Assembly (NCBI GenBank): GCA_022575985.1
Contig: JAKSXM010000246.1
Location: forward strand, 10,496,001-10,560,000
Direction: 5' to 3'
DNA from: Anagrus nilaparvatae
Taxonomy: Eukaryota > Arthropoda > Insecta > Hymenoptera > Mymaridae
Length of the DNA stretch: 64,000 bases
Below are positions 1-12,342 of the stretch, one piece after another; the stretch's first letter is position 1; the number at the start of each line of letters is the position of its first letter. Under the pieces are notes generated by a model. It had not been told where the DNA came from, did no database searches, and worked only from the letters and a program-made list of their open reading frames with translations. A program made the translations under genes and the position numbers.

Positions 1-3000
1 ATAAAATCAAGTGCTACACGGTAACCTTCTGGTACTGTTATTCTCCATTTGCAATACCTAAAAAATTTGTTGAATTTTAATTTAGCTAACCTGATATTTT
101 ATAAATTATTAGCTTACATATGTTTTGATATACGTGGGTATTCAGTTGAATTAAATTCACCAAACATTCCTTGTAGATCTTCACCACAACCTTTGCAAAA
201 GTTTTTGATTAAAATTTATTTAAAAAATTTAATTTAAAAGTAATTAGTCTAAATTTACCTCTAACAGTCGTATAATTTAAAACAAAACCTTTGCTAACTA
301 TTAAATTTGACGTTTCTGGTTTGATTTTGAAATAAACATCAGCTTTATTACTTAATACTTTTATAACACCTGGATTTATTCTTCCACAATATAAACCAAC
401 CAATGAAGCTTTAATAAGAAAAATTAATCATTTAATAATTTGAAAATAAATGTATTAATAAAAATTTATACTATTCTCTGTTCCATTTGACACGTATTCC
501 CAAATTTCAATGTGATCAGTTTCATTGCAATCTTGATTGTATGGTAAATTGATATCTTGGAATTGTAGCTCTAAATTAAAATAGGAACGTCCAGTTATCG
601 TCCACATGCAATCTGATTTTAATGAATATGGTTCTGGGTAATTTTGTGATTTTATTATTCCTTTGTTTTCTCGTAAAACACCACCACAAACACCTGCAAA
701 ATTATTTCATTTATTTATAATTGATTCTCAAATTTATTATAAAATTATTGAGTTTTCTTCATTACCCAATGTAACAGAAGCTGAAAATGTATTAGCATCT
801 TCTAAATCTGTGTAATAATGAACAAATAACATATTCCCATGTGATGTCTGAGTATTGAGGGTTACCCCTCTACAGAATCTTCCCAATAATGGTGATAATT
901 CAGTACCACCATCCCTTACTTCTAAGTACTCTTTTTCACAACTGAATGATAAAATAATTAATTGATATTTCAAGATCAAAAATTAAAAATTTGTTTAATA
1001 ATTAGATTTACTTACTCTGGACTAAAAGCTAAATTAAAATGATTATCTTTAAAATGCAGAGATAATTCATTTCCGCCTGTTGTCATAAACGTCCAAAAAC
1101 ATTCTAAATGAGATGGTGGAACGCTTGGATAATTAGGAGTCGATATATCACGAGGCGTTTTGTCATTAGGATCAATGAAAAATTGACCACCACAATCGTG
1201 ACCCAATTCGCTAAAAATTTATTAATTTTTTTTTTATAACACAGTTTGCTGTTTTTTTTTTTTTTTAGATAAATTTAAATTTTTTACCGGAAAATCAGAT
1301 TAAAATTAATTTTTGCGTACGAAACAGCTAATTTAATGTACAAATAATTACTGCTCGTATTTAATTTGTTTGGTAAATTTTCACTGCAATACTTTCCATC
1401 TCCTAAAAATGGAGAATTTGGAGATTCTCCATTTTTTAACTAAAAAATACAAAAATTTTCAAATTTATATAAAAAATTTATTTAAATTTTTAAAACTAAA
1501 ATTTATACCATCAGATAATTTGTTTTGCATAAGTTGTTACTATTAACCACAGCCTTTCGATTATTCGTAACTTGATAATCAGTAACTTTGACACTTATTC
1601 TTCTACCGATTCTAACTTTGACAACCCATTCACAAGTATAAATGAATGGATGTATTGAAATACCAGTTGTTGCATTTAGACTTATAACGCCATCAGTCTG
1701 TTCGATTATACCGCCGCAATCTATTGATATTAAAAAATAAACAATTTTTTAGACGAATATTCGATAGATTTTCGTAAATTTGGTCAAAATTATGGGGTTT
1801 GAACCAAAGTTAAAATTTAATAAAATAAAATTAAATAACCTGCAATAGCAATAGCTGAAAATCCAGTTTTATTAGCATAACTATCCGATATAAATTGAAC
1901 AGTAGCCTTATTACTTTTAGCTTCAACACTAGTCATTGATGAATTAGCATAACAAATTTTTTTAATTAAATTATCAGTTGTATCAAATTCATTAACTAAA
2001 CCTTCATAAATTGATATGTAATCAGTAATACAATAATCACTTTCTTCAAGATCAACAGTTAAAAATTTAATGACAATATGTGTACCAAATGGTGTTTCTA
2101 TTGACCAACCATATTTTAAATTATTTTTGTAACCATCTGGCCATCCAGGTGACGTAAATGCAAATGTTGAATTAAATTTATGTAATTTAATATCCCATTC
2201 ATTTTTTTGTTCTATAAAAAAATAATTAATTACAAAAATTTGTTACAAAATTTTAAAAATTTATGACGTACCAGTTGATGTATCAGGATCGGTATCATAA
2301 ATTCTTCTTGGTACACTTGACCATTTTAGACGGAAGAAATTACCAACGGGATCATAAACATTATCCATTCTAATGTAAATTATATTTCCGTACGAAGTTT
2401 TGGTTTTTTCAGTAAGAGTCATTTTACATTCACTAAATAATTCAGGTGCTTCATCGTTGAATCCATCATAAATCTACGGTCCAATAAATAAAAGTACCAA
2501 ATATATTTACTGATACAATATCAAATAAAATTAAATAAACTTACAGTAAGAGATGAAAAACAATATTCTTCTTCTCCAACAAATCTAAAATCTAAAAATT
2601 CAATTCTAATAGCTGAATTAAGATCAACAGTTACTCTCCATGTGTAAGTATTTGTTCCTCTGTAAACTTTTGGATACAATGGAGATGCAATTATTCCATT
2701 ATCAATACCAATTATATCATTATCAGTTATAAATGAAAATTCAGCTAGAAAACCTTTTGGATTACTAGTAACCAATTGTGAACTTTTAAATTTTAACCAT
2801 AATGATTCTGATGATAAAATATTTTTAAATTCTGTTCCACAAAATAATCCAAGAAGTTTACCAATTCCACTGTTTTCACGAATTTCTAAATAATCAATAT
2901 TGCAATTTTCGCTTGTAGCAAGTTCAAAATTACTGAATGTTAAGCTAATATTGTTTCCTGGTGAATTTTTTACTATCCAAATACATTCGGAATTTTTGGA

Positions 3001-6000
3001 ATAACTTAATGGATAATTTGGAGTTGCAATGTTTCCTAATTCTGATGTGTAGGTTCCCCCGCAAGCTGTATTAATTATGATTGATTTATTTTAAAATTCT
3101 TTAAGTACACATAAATTTCGTTGATTCATATTTACCTGAACTAAACTCGGAATAGATAGCATCAAATGTATCTCCAACATTATAGCCATAAGCTGAATTA
3201 ACATGTACTGTTAGCGCATTTCCACTACTATAAATTGAAGGTGGAATTTTTTTATCACAAATTGTCTGTAAAATTGGTCCATCTGTACCTTCCCCATCAT
3301 AAATTTCTATAGACGCAGAAGAACAATCTCCAATACCCAATAGCATTAAATCAATGTGCGTAAAAGTCAAAATCACTCTTTCCTCTAAAATAAGTATGAT
3401 AATTTTTGATATTGAAAAGGATAAATTTTAGATCAATGAAAGATAAATTAATACCAAGATCTTTAGCAGAAATAATCCAAGTGCAATTTAAATTTGAATG
3501 CAAGTTCATCGTTGGTGACATACGTAAAATACCTTGATTTTCAAATACTATGCGAGCACCACAAGTTCGATTATATTCTGCTTTGAATCCTTTAGCTGTT
3601 GACATTTGATCAGATCTCATTACTATTAATATTTCATTACCAGTTGATACGTAAGATGGTAATGTGACCGGATGACCACAATGGGTTCCTAATAATGGCG
3701 CGGATTTCATTTTACCATCGTAAACCTTTTTATTGCAAAACATTTTATAAAATTTTGTTGAATAACTAAAATCATAAAAAAATGAAAATATTTTACTTAC
3801 TTTAACATAATCTTCTGTACAATTTCTTGATTCTTCCATGGCAAAATCAGTAAAAGTCAAATTTACAACATGATTTATATCAACTGAAATAATCCATTCA
3901 CAATTTTGATCATGTGGATAGTTTGCTGGATAATTTGGTGAATGAATTATTCCAGATAACGCAGAAAATCTTCCTCCACATTTTATATCAACTGTTCGAT
4001 AAGTTGCTCTAAATCCAGATCCAGCATTTGATTTTTCTGTAGCATATGTGATAAATAAATGATTTCCTGAACTTGTATAAATGACTGGTGTCGTAGAGTA
4101 ACATAAATCCGATGCTAATTTTGGTGCATCCTTATTATCTCCATTATATATTGTTAACCCACCAGTAGCATCCATGTAATAATCTTTAAAAAAATTTGTC
4201 GATCATTACGTAAATACTTACATTTAAGTACTTTATAAATCTAAATCTTTTTTAGCTTATAAATACCTTGGCCACACTGATGTGATCTTGTTGTTTCGAG
4301 TTTATCAAATGTAATTTCAATACTTTTTTCATCGTACACTTCAATCAACCATTCGCATTCAATCGAATCCTCCGTAAATACTGATGGAGAGTTGATAGTA
4401 CCTCTTTGTTTTGTTAATTTCTTGCTACAACCATCAATGTACCATTCAAGTCTAAAACCACCATAATTACGACTTCTATCAGTTTTAAATCCAATAAAAA
4501 TTTGACGCTGTTTTGAAGAAATTTTTAATGGTAAAATTTCATCTCTCGAACCACAATATGTTCCTAATTCTGTGTTAGGATTGAAATTTTCACCCTCTTG
4601 AATTGTTAAATAATCTTTTCTACATTGATTACTTATTTTCGGTTCTAAATCAAAATGTGAAAATGTTAAATTTACTCTATTTCCCAAAGGTGCTGATATA
4701 ATCCAAGTACAATTTGTTTGACTTTCGTAATCTCTTGGGAAATTTGGTGATTCAATAGCTCCATTAAAACCAGTAATATTATTCACGCATTCTATAATCA
4801 CAATTCCATTAAAAAATTTAGCAAATTAAAAAACGTATTAGTATTATCAATAACATACCAGTTGAATATTTAATATGAAAACCACGATCCGAATTAAATA
4901 TATCACTAGCAAATACAAGTTTCATATCATTACTTTGTGATTTTAATATATGAGGTACATCTTTTCCGCAAAAACGTTTTTTATTTACAGAATATCCATT
5001 TATAATATCATAAATATCCAAAAAATCGTATTTACAATTTGGATGATATTCAAGTTCAAAATCTAAGAAACTTAGTCTGATGATACTACCAGCTGATACG
5101 TGAATTTTCCATGTACACATTGATCGATGATGATAAGCTTGGGGGTAATTTGGTGAAATTATTGAGCCTGATGCACCATGTAAATCACCACCGCAACCTT
5201 TAAAATTAATTAAATATAATATTTTATTTAAAAAACAAGCTTTTTAAAAAGTTTTGTCCCGTACCGCTTGCTCTACTCTCCCAATATAATTCAAATCCTT
5301 TTCGGGGTGTTGAAGAGTCGGAATGAAATTTAATATACATTTGATTCGTCATGCTAGTTAAATTATTTTCTACTCTGTCTCCACATAATCTTCTTATCAA
5401 GGGAGAATTATCTGATGATCCGCTTCTGCATTTACGTTAAAAAATAAAAATTTATAGAGTTTTGTATAATTTTGGTTGCCCCAACCAGATTTTTTTGTCA
5501 GTGTACTTTTTATAATAATATTTATTTCTTACCGAATTTCCAAATAATCAAAAGAACATTCTGGTGAATCTTCTAACGAAAAATCATTAAATGACACTGA
5601 AATTACATGATTCTTTTGTGCTTCGATATTCCAAATACAGTCTTTATCCCTCGGGTAATTATTTGGATAATTTGGTGATCTAATATAACCAGTTTCAGAA
5701 AAATAGTACCCAGCACAATTATAAGTTGAATTGATAAAAACATAAGTTACTTGATAAAATACGTCTGGATTATATCTTAAATATTTGAAATGTATAGTCA
5801 AATCCTGTCCTTGACTAGTCATTATTTGAGGAGGTTTTTTTTTACCACAATATCTTTCAAAAAAATTAGTAAAAATTAATAATTTGTAGAAAGTCTAATT
5901 TGATAATAAATACCTTCCTAATAATAATTCATCATCCATTTTATAATTTTCAATAATTTCAATAAAATCTAATTTGCATTTATTAATGCTAAATGTTTGA

Positions 6001-8177
6001 GGTGTACTGACTAAAATCCAATTTAACTGTATCGAATAATTTGGTGGTGCTCTCATTGTCCAAGTACATTCTAAAGACGAATAAAAAGTTCCTGCTACAC
6101 CAGGTATATTTAATGTACCTTGAGGTTCAGTAAATATTCCACCACATTCTGTAAAATGAATTTCAATATTTGAAAATTAGATTATTTAAATTTTTTTATA
6201 AAATAAATCATTTAATACCTCGATCAATAGTTGTATAATTAATTCTAAATCCAAAACCAGAATCTTTAAGATCAGTAACAAATTCAAGAAACATAAAATT
6301 ATTCGTTGAATAAATAGGTTCAGTTGGCATATTATGTGAACCACATAAAGTTTTAATTAAACTTGAATTTTGTGAATCACCATCACGTATTTGTAAATAA
6401 TCAAAAATACAATTCATTGAATCATTTTGCATTGGACCACTTTCGATATCCATAAAATCAAAATTTAAAACTATTGCTTTTCCTGGTGGTTGTGATATTA
6501 AATAAATACAATCTTTTGAACCTGGATATTTACCAGGACTAAATGGTGATAATATTATTCCAGATGGTTCGGTAAATTTACCACCACATGATGTTTCATA
6601 TTTAATAACAAAACCTTTATCTTCGTATGATGGATCACTTTCAAAACGTATTAATATGGTACTTGAATTTGGTGTTACAGGTGGTGGTATATCACGACCA
6701 CAATATTTACCAACTAAAGGCGAACTGATTGTTGGTCCTTCATATATCTAAGATTTTTTTTATATGATAAAATAAATTAAATATTCTTAAAAACCTAATT
6801 TTAAAATCAATCATTAAATCTATACCTGAACAGAATCAAATATACAACGCCTTTCGTATTCAAGTTGTAAATCAACAAATGTGATTTTTGCTCTAGTATC
6901 TTTAGGTAAACGTATTTCCCATTCACAAACCATCATTGGTTTATGACCACCGGAATAATAACCTGGTGATATAATTTCACCAGTTTCACTTGAAAATATT
7001 CCACCGCAATCGGGTGCGTCTGCGAAACAAATTATTTGAATAATATTTTAATTAATTTTATTGTGTTTAGAATAAGAAATCGCATACTTGGTTCACTAGT
7101 AAAAGACAAAAGGAAGCCTTTGCCGGTCCCATAACTATCCGAATGAAAATGAACTAAGGCTGTTGATGCTAAAGTTGTAATAGGTGCTGGTGTTGATTCA
7201 TTACAAAAGAAACCTATTCGGTTATCACCTGACCGATATGTAGTTTCGTTAATCTGCAATAAAAATTAATTATGATAAATATTTATGGTAAGATTCACCT
7301 CTCACAGAGATTGGGTAAAAAAAATCGGTTAGTTACAAAAATTGTATTATCCACATCTTTGTTGAAAGCTATATGTTTCAAAAAGATTTCAGAATCCGTT
7401 TTTCAAGTATCTATTGGTAGGTGAAAGTAAAGATTTACGTGCAAATCGGAATTATTAAAAATTTTAATTCGGACAAGTGTTATTCAACCAAGAAAATTTA
7501 TAAAATTTTTTACCTTCCCAGGTGTAAAACTTATACATAAAATTTGGCACGAAATTTTTTGCTCTTGTTATACGTTTATATAGGAAGGCAAAAAATATCA
7601 AAAGCACCGTGGGCGAAAAACTTGAGATACTAGCGTTAAAACATATCACTTGTACTAGTGATCACGCTAAACTTTTGCATTAATAAAAAAAATAGTTTCT
7701 TAAAGAACCAAAGATTTTTGTCGATAAGATAATTAAAAACCCACTTAATCAAAGAACCGTGTTATCTATTCTACTTGATTCAAAAATTTTTTTAAACTTT
7801 TAATTCAGTTATTTTAAAAATACCTCGATATAATCAAACATGCATGTAGGATGATCTTCAAGCATTAAGCTCAGAAAATGGAATTTAATTCTTTTTCCAG
7901 GTGAAACAAAAATGTTCCAAATACAATCTTTGTTTGGTGGGTAGTTTCCTGGGTATCCTGGAGAACTGATAGATCCATGGTCTTCTAATATTGCACCACC
8001 GCATGTAGGAGTTATTGATGTCCAATTAAATGTAAAACCTTCGTAATGATCTTTGTTATCCGTATGGAACCACATATAAACTGAACTACCTGTTGTTATT
8101 ATAGTACCATTATTTGGAAGCTTATTGCCACAAAATCTGCCAATATTATGAGCACCAGCATGACTACCATCGTGGAT
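1..8177 (-). other. cubn: Cubilin CUB-domain array (exon detail)
   Basis: Exons in transcription order: 8177-7824, 7253-7088, 7019-6826, 6747-6219, 6148-5914, 5853-5533, 5425-5265, 5197-4859, 4791-4267, 4183-3801, 3725-3455, 3384-3136, 3065-2545, 2473-2272, 2211-1840, 1720-1509, 1439-1288, 1210-1016, 941-766, 693-472, 408-259, 190-118, 57-1 (partial). Each CUB begins with a CGG-like motif, followed by SPNYP, a W in the second strand, and FDYLEI or DYLQI, then FCG and GF. Several units are divergent: the one read at about 4795 starts ECVNNITG and the one at about 7250 has [11 protein letters not shown] in place of the usual DG loop, so calcium binding may be lost there. Most CUBs are split across two exons in the middle of the domain. 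Confidence 0.85.
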
Positions 8178-10496
8178 CTATATTTTTTAATTAACAGATT
8201 ATAAGTAATAAACTTTGTAAAATAGTTTCTTTAAATAACTAAAAATAATACTTGTAAATAATCATATCTGCATTCATTGCTAGGATCAGCTTCTAAATTG
8301 AAGTCACTAAAAGTAATGTTCAAAACTTTTGTCTCATTCGTATGAATAACATAAGCACAACTTAAGCCTCCTGGATATTTTCCATTTCCACCAATTGGAT
8401 ATTCGACAAACCCTTCTGGATTTGAGAAAACACCACCACAAGATTGTCTTGGTTTTTCACATCTTGAACCTTGATAATTTGATGTACATTTACAAATTGC
8501 ATTATTTGTTACGGATATGCTACAAGTGCCATTGTTTTGACATGGATTGGGGTTGCATGGATTTTCATATTTGTCACATAATTTACCTAAAAAATTTTAA
8601 TATGTATTTAAAATTAAAATTTTGCAAAATTATGTAAAAAAATGATTGCAATAAGAACTTAACCAGTATATCCAAGACTGCAAATACATTTGAAATCACT
8701 TGTTCCTTGAGGCATGCAAGTTCCATGAACACAAGGATTGCTTACACACGAAGTTCCTGTTTGAGCACAGCCTTTAGGTCCCCTACCATTCCCAACATAC
8801 CCAGGTGGACAAATACAATCAGGTTGATTATTGGGTTTTTCTATACATCCAGCCAAACTGTGACATCCTCCATTATTTGTTTCACAAGAACCACCATACG
8901 TACATGTAGTGCCATCGCCTTGATATCCGCTTGGGCAAGGACCACATTTTCTCGAGCCCTTTAAGAGCATGTTATTTTACAAATAGTTTTATAATGTTAC
9001 CTTACTATACTTTACCAATATATTAACACATTCGACAACTGGACTGCAACCACCATTGTCGATTAAGCATTCATCAATATCTTGACACATGAAACCATTA
9101 CCACTATAACCTTCTGGACATGGCCCACACGTAAATGATCCTGGTAAATTGTGACATTTAACAAGTGGGTTGATAGAACACGCATAACGTGTATTTGAAC
9201 ATTCATCGATATCTTTACGACAAGCAGGATCATCATTACTCAAACGCTCCCATCCCTAAAAATGCAATATTAAAATTTTTTAATTATTTCTGAATATATT
9301 TTAAATTCATCGAATAAAAAAAATAATTAAATTACCGGTTCACATATGCACGTGTAGCCTAGTGGAGTATCGGATTTCACACAAAACCCATGACCACATA
9401 ATTCGTTACTATTTGACTGGTCACAAACAGAACTTTGAGAATTGCAATGAAAACCGTGCCATCCAGTTGGGCAAATACATCTAAAAATTATTTTAAATTC
9501 AATATTTATGTTTCAAAGACTTATAAAATTTATTAGGTTTTTACCTAAACGTTCCTGATAAATTAATACATGTTGCACCATTTTGACAACCATTTGGTTT
9601 ACCAGCAAATCTATCACATTCGTTTACATCTATTTCACATAACAGACCCTAAAAAATACATAAATATATTTTATCAATTTTTACGTTTGAATAAAAAATT
9701 ATAAAACTTACCTCCCATTCAGGTGGACATTGGCAATGAAATCTTTTGTAATTATCGAAACAAGTACCTCCATTCTGACATGGATCACTTAAACATTCAT
9801 CTTTTTCTAAATTTGTTAAAATAGTTGATATTTTAATTTTAATCGTTGAAACTTCTTCATGTAATAATTGGATTTGATTTCGTGCAAAAAAATCAGCAAC
9901 TGACTAATATTTTTTTAGCAAAAATAATTTTATAAAAACATTTAATTTATTCGTAATTTACTAAAAATCTGTAAACTCCTACCTTAGATTCATCTAAAGA
10001 AGGATTGATAAACGTTGAATTAAAACTTGTATGAATATTGGAAGTTGATAAAAATTCGATTTTTGTTGATAAATCACGAACATTAGTCATTAAACTTAAT
10101 ATTTTCGTTTCATAATCTTTTAATTTTCCATCTTTCCATCTTTCAACTAAATACGATGCATTTTTAGCCTGAATTTTTTATTTTTAGTTAGTATTTATTT
10201 TTATATAAAATTAAATAATTAATTTTTACCTCCCAAGCTAAAGTTAAAAGATTAATATCATTGATGTTAATATGACCATTTCCTAAAGTTTTTAAAGTTA
10301 CATTTTTATCCTTAGCACTTGTTATGAATAAATCACCATTTATTGATTCTAACACTGGTCTATTCAAAAAAACAAAATTATTTAAATCGTTTAAAAAATA
10401 TTTTAATTTTTCATTTTACCTCTCATCAACCCAACAATAAGTAAATTTGAAAAATACAATTAAAAAATAATAATTAAAAAATTTATTTAAACCCAT
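1..10496 (-). CDS. cubn: Cubilin, 5' part of a spliced gene (continues beyond the left edge)
   Basis: Cubilin is a large extracellular peripheral membrane protein of endocytic cells. With amnionless it takes up protein ligands; in insects it serves nephrocytes and gut. I read 32 exons with GT-AG borders. The start is the ATG at 10494-10496, followed by a hydrophobic stretch that looks like a signal peptide. Next come a cubilin-type N-terminal segment ([15 protein letters not shown]), a helical linker, a series of EGF domains and then a long run of CUB domains. The order signal, linker, EGF, CUB array is diagnostic for cubilin. About 17-18 CUB domains fall in the window, against 27 in vertebrate cubilin, so roughly a third of the gene should lie to the left. 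Introns are mostly 50-80 bp; the largest (7254-7823) carries repeat DNA. No in-frame stop was seen in the joined exons I translated. The protein family is certain; single exon borders are less so. Confidence 0.92.
7254..7823. repeat. Largest cubilin intron here, carrying part of a CTAGTGATCACGCTA-ended repeat
   Basis: This 570 bp intron is about ten times the size of its neighbours. Its part at about 7540-7675 (aatttggcacgaaatt, then gagatactagcgtt, ending actagtgatcacgcta) matches the right half of the element at 39513-39798. It is probably a fragment of the same non-autonomous DNA transposon. No left terminal repeat was found. The strand is arbitrary. Confidence 0.5.
8252..10496 (-). other. 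cubn: Cubilin N-terminus and EGF block (exon detail)
   Basis: Exons in transcription order: 10496-10420 (signal peptide), 10359-10230, 10168-9983, 9903-9712, 9648-9545, 9480-9336, 9255-9016, 8958-8664, 8586-8252. The second to fourth exons encode the family's N-terminal oligomerisation region, ending in a first EGF ([10 protein letters not shown]). The next exons give EGF domains with calcium-binding signatures (DVNECD, DIDECS, DIDECL), and the 8664 exon holds two EGF domains with GYQGDGTTC and [12 protein letters not shown], matching human cubilin order. The last exon ends the EGF block (NPCQNNGTC) and starts CUB1 at [11 protein letters not shown]. All cysteine patterns look complete. Confidence 0.88.
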
Positions 10497-12208
10497 TGAA
10501 GTTGAATAATTTTACATAATTTTAAGCCAATTTTATTAAAACAGATCGGAATTGATTGAAATGCAAAACTGTACGTATATTTGATGAAAAATATTTTTAA
10601 AAGTTTTTTTATCAAGTAGGCGTATTAATATTAATAATCTATGGGTACACCCATCAGTATTTAGTTACAATTTTTTTGAGAATGTTTTTTCATAAATAAA
10701 GTACAACGTAAATCGAACTAATGAATAAATTAATATGCAGATAATAAATTTGGGTTATTTAATATTTTTTCATATTTATTTAACATTTTTTTCGGAGATT
10801 TCGCTATTTTTGAAAAAAATACCAGAAGTTTTATAAATACAACAATTTCGTAAGAAGCATAATGGGGAATGATGTACCAAGAAATTTTTAAATTACTTTT
10901 TCAATCAAAATATTAAAAAAATAAATGTTTAAAAACTAACATAAAATGGACATGGGCTACAGCAATGAACGTGACTAAATTTCGAAAAATGGGCCCAAAA
11001 AATTGTATTAAAGCCATCAAAAAATTATTACTTGAAAAATTTAGGCACATCAATAAAAATTTGTTGTTTTACTTTCAAAGTGAAAGCGTTATTTATAAAA
11101 TAATAAATAGCCTAACTAAGTAACTTTGCCTTACAACAATGAGCTGAATTTTTCTCTTACTTCATAAAGCAAACTAAAATTAATGGAGAGTACCAAGGAT
11201 GTTTTTTTTCAAAAGAATAAGTTAACTCCTAACCAGTTGGAGAAATTTGCTTTTCTATAGAGTTCTGCCTTCTCCCCTTATTATTTACTTTTAAACTTAG
11301 CTAAAATTTAACAATAAAATTTGCTGGCATGAAATTTCGTACAAAAACGATATATTTTTTTTCTTCATTTTTATCTAACGAATCAAAGCATAAAACTTGG
11401 TCTTATATTACTTGTTATTTTGCACTTTTATAAAAAGCAAAAATATTTGCAAAAAAAGTTAGTTTTACGAAAATATAAAATTTACAAAAAATAATAAATT
11501 AAAAAAATAATAAAATTATTTCTTTTATAATTTTCTTTTTAATTGCTACAAAATCACACAATTATGAAAGCTACACGGCCAGGCTGCTTTGCTTGAAATT
11601 TTTTTGTTGCTTGAATTTTCAAGCAAATGCTTGAAATTTAAAGCAAACTGCTTGAATTTTTAAGCAAAGCAGCCTGGCCGTGTATGAAAACATTCTAATG
11701 AATGAGGAAGAACGAGAATAAAAATTGACACTATTTACAATTTATAAATATGGTAGACCACTTGCTCCAGAAAATGTAGCACATAATTAAAATAACAAAA
11801 TTTGTAAATATAAATTCAGATACAATACAAAATTAAGTCCCTAAAATGAAAAGATTTTAATTCCATTCTAATTCTCTCATCCCCTAAAAACGCTAATTTT
11901 TCAACTCTCCCCTCTGTGTTAGCAATCTTTTACAAATAAACCTTCCTATTGTCAAGTTCCATGTCAAAAAAATTGATAAATGGCTAAATTTTTATTTTCA
12001 GAGTATAAATTTGTTTATTTTATATCAGGAATTAAATTTTAAAAAAGTTTTATAAATGAAGAAAGTGAATTGTAGAAAAAGTTGAACTACATTTATATAT
12101 TTATAGTCATTATGATGGTCAGAGTTACGGGGCCAAGGTAGAGGGCTTTTTATAAATTATATATATATATTTACACATGGGGGACGTAAGATGCTATAGT
12201 ATCGGAGC
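10497..12208. other. Intergenic DNA between the divergent cubilin and alpha-tubulin genes
   Basis: This AT-rich stretch separates the cubilin start (leftward) from the tubulin first exon (rightward), so it should hold both promoters. Only one repeat (11572-11684) stands out. I see no convincing open frame, and no core promoter for cubilin could be picked. Confidence 0.5.
11572..11684. repeat. Short foldback MITE, CACGG-GCTGCTTTG family
   Basis: A 113 bp near-perfect hairpin. The ends are TACACGGCCAGGCTGCTTTG and its reverse complement, and the interior repeats GCTTGAA in both orientations. The outer motif CACGG..AG.CTGCTTTG and the TTGAA interior are shared with the 389 bp element at 43703-44091, so they are one family. 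Flanks (atgaaagc left, atgaaaac right) could be an 8 bp target duplication with one change, as hAT elements make. This is inferred. Confidence 0.75.
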
Positions 12209-12342
12209 TTTTAAATTATCTATATCATTGGAATATTCAGTTTTTATGTAAATAATAGAAACAGTATTATTTTGTTTATTGAAGGTGCAAAACCTAGTTG
12301 TGAAATTGATCTTTTTAATCTGGATTATTTTCTAAAATCATG
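12209..12342 (+). promoter_or_regulatory. Candidate core promoter and 5' UTR of alpha-tubulin
   Basis: TTTTAAATTA at 12209-12218 lies about 28 bp before an arthropod-type initiator TCAGTT (12237-12242, A at 12239). About 100 bp later comes the ATG (12340-12342), directly followed by a strong splice donor (gtaagt). The spacing fits a TATA-like/Inr promoter with a short 5' UTR. This rests only on motif spacing. Confidence 0.4.

Noticed and set aside
8707..8964. 85-codon plus-strand frame opposite the cubilin EGF exon
   Set aside because: It is the antisense shadow of a well-supported EGF exon with intact cysteines.
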